The position numbers were made by a program, and so were the translations under genes. The notes beneath the pieces are model-generated. The model had not been told where the DNA came from. It worked only from the letters and a program-made list of their open reading frames with translations, and did no database searches. From Burkholderiales bacterium (GTDB lineage Bacteria; Pseudomonadota; Gammaproteobacteria; Burkholderiales; Usitatibacteraceae), in the NCBI GenBank assembly GCA_017880705.1, contig JADGRS010000178.1, forward strand, positions 1 to 6,662: a stretch of DNA of 6,662 bases. Direction: 5' to 3'. Positions 6,535-6,662 of this stretch are shown here, piece after piece. Positions within the stretch are counted from its first letter, which is position 1. Every line of letters starts with the position of its first letter.

Positions 6535-6662
6535 TCTTGGGAACCGCGAGCTCGCGCTTGCGGACCGCCGAAGGCAGGAGCCCGGCGGGGCGGAAGAGCA
6601 TCATCACCACCATCGCAAGCCCGAAGAGGAGCATGCGAATCACCTCGGGATCGATGAGCGAG
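6527..6662 (-). CDS. livM: Branched-chain amino acid ABC transporter permease LivM, C-terminal end (5' part outside window)
   Basis: Too short for routine ORF calling but clear on translation. Reading the minus strand from 6661 to the TGA at 6527-6529 gives 44 residues containing a hydrophobic helix (MLLFGLAMVVMMLFRPAGLL) followed by PSAVRKRELAVPKNE. A last membrane helix, then FRPAGLLPS and a short basic tail, is the characteristic end of LivM-type permeases. The position directly before livG, with an 8-bp overlap, matches the usual livH-livM-livG-livF order. Nearly all of the gene lies beyond the right edge, so substrate and length cannot be judged. Confidence 0.88.
   Translation of the reverse strand, partial: SLIDPEVIRMLLFGLAMVVMMLFRPAGLLPSAVRKRELAVPKNE

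Noticed and set aside
5707..6657. A 316-codon plus-strand open frame opposite livG
   Set aside because: Antisense shadow of a clearly conserved ABC ATPase gene; no recognisable domain.

Overview
The window is a very GC-rich, almost gap-free stretch of bacterial chromosome. Codon third positions are mostly G or C, genes overlap by a few bases, and the families present (EAL phosphodiesterase, large histidine kinase, Liv-type amino acid ABC transporter) fit a pseudomonadotal genome. Betaproteobacteria is my best guess, but the sequence alone does not prove it. I see no rRNA, tRNA, insertion sequence, CRISPR array or phage gene.

Layout from left to right: (1) the 3' part of a plus-strand gene ending in an intact EAL domain (cyclic-di-GMP phosphodiesterase), 1-739. 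(2) A minus-strand gene, 680-3064, converging on it and overlapping it by 60 bp. It encodes a 794-residue protein with a Ser/Thr kinase-like domain, a long Ala/Pro/Lys repeat linker and two receiver domains. (3) A minus-strand membrane histidine kinase, 3061-4860 (or to 4914), whose stop codon overlaps the start of the kinase-receiver gene in ATGA. (4) A short intergenic stretch, 4861-4996, with a hairpin. (5) Minus-strand livF and livG and the 3' end of livM, the tail of a branched-chain amino acid ABC importer operon whose genes overlap one another.

The histidine kinase and the kinase-receiver fusion look like a cognate two-component pair. The membrane kinase should autophosphorylate on His334 and pass phosphate to Asp558 of the first receiver. 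The odd part is the output. The Ser/Thr kinase-like domain has HGN where active kinases have HRD, so the catalytic aspartate is replaced by asparagine. The second receiver is also degenerate. The protein has no DNA-binding, GGDEF, EAL or HD-GYP domain, so it may be a phosphorylation-controlled pseudokinase scaffold. This is the main candidate for an undescribed system here. The convergent EAL gene and the receiver's similarity to those of cyclic-di-GMP regulators suggest, but do not show, a link to cyclic-di-GMP signalling.

The transporter genes are ordinary. They may be transcribed into the signalling pair, since all run the same way, but the gap holds a hairpin and the two groups may be independent.
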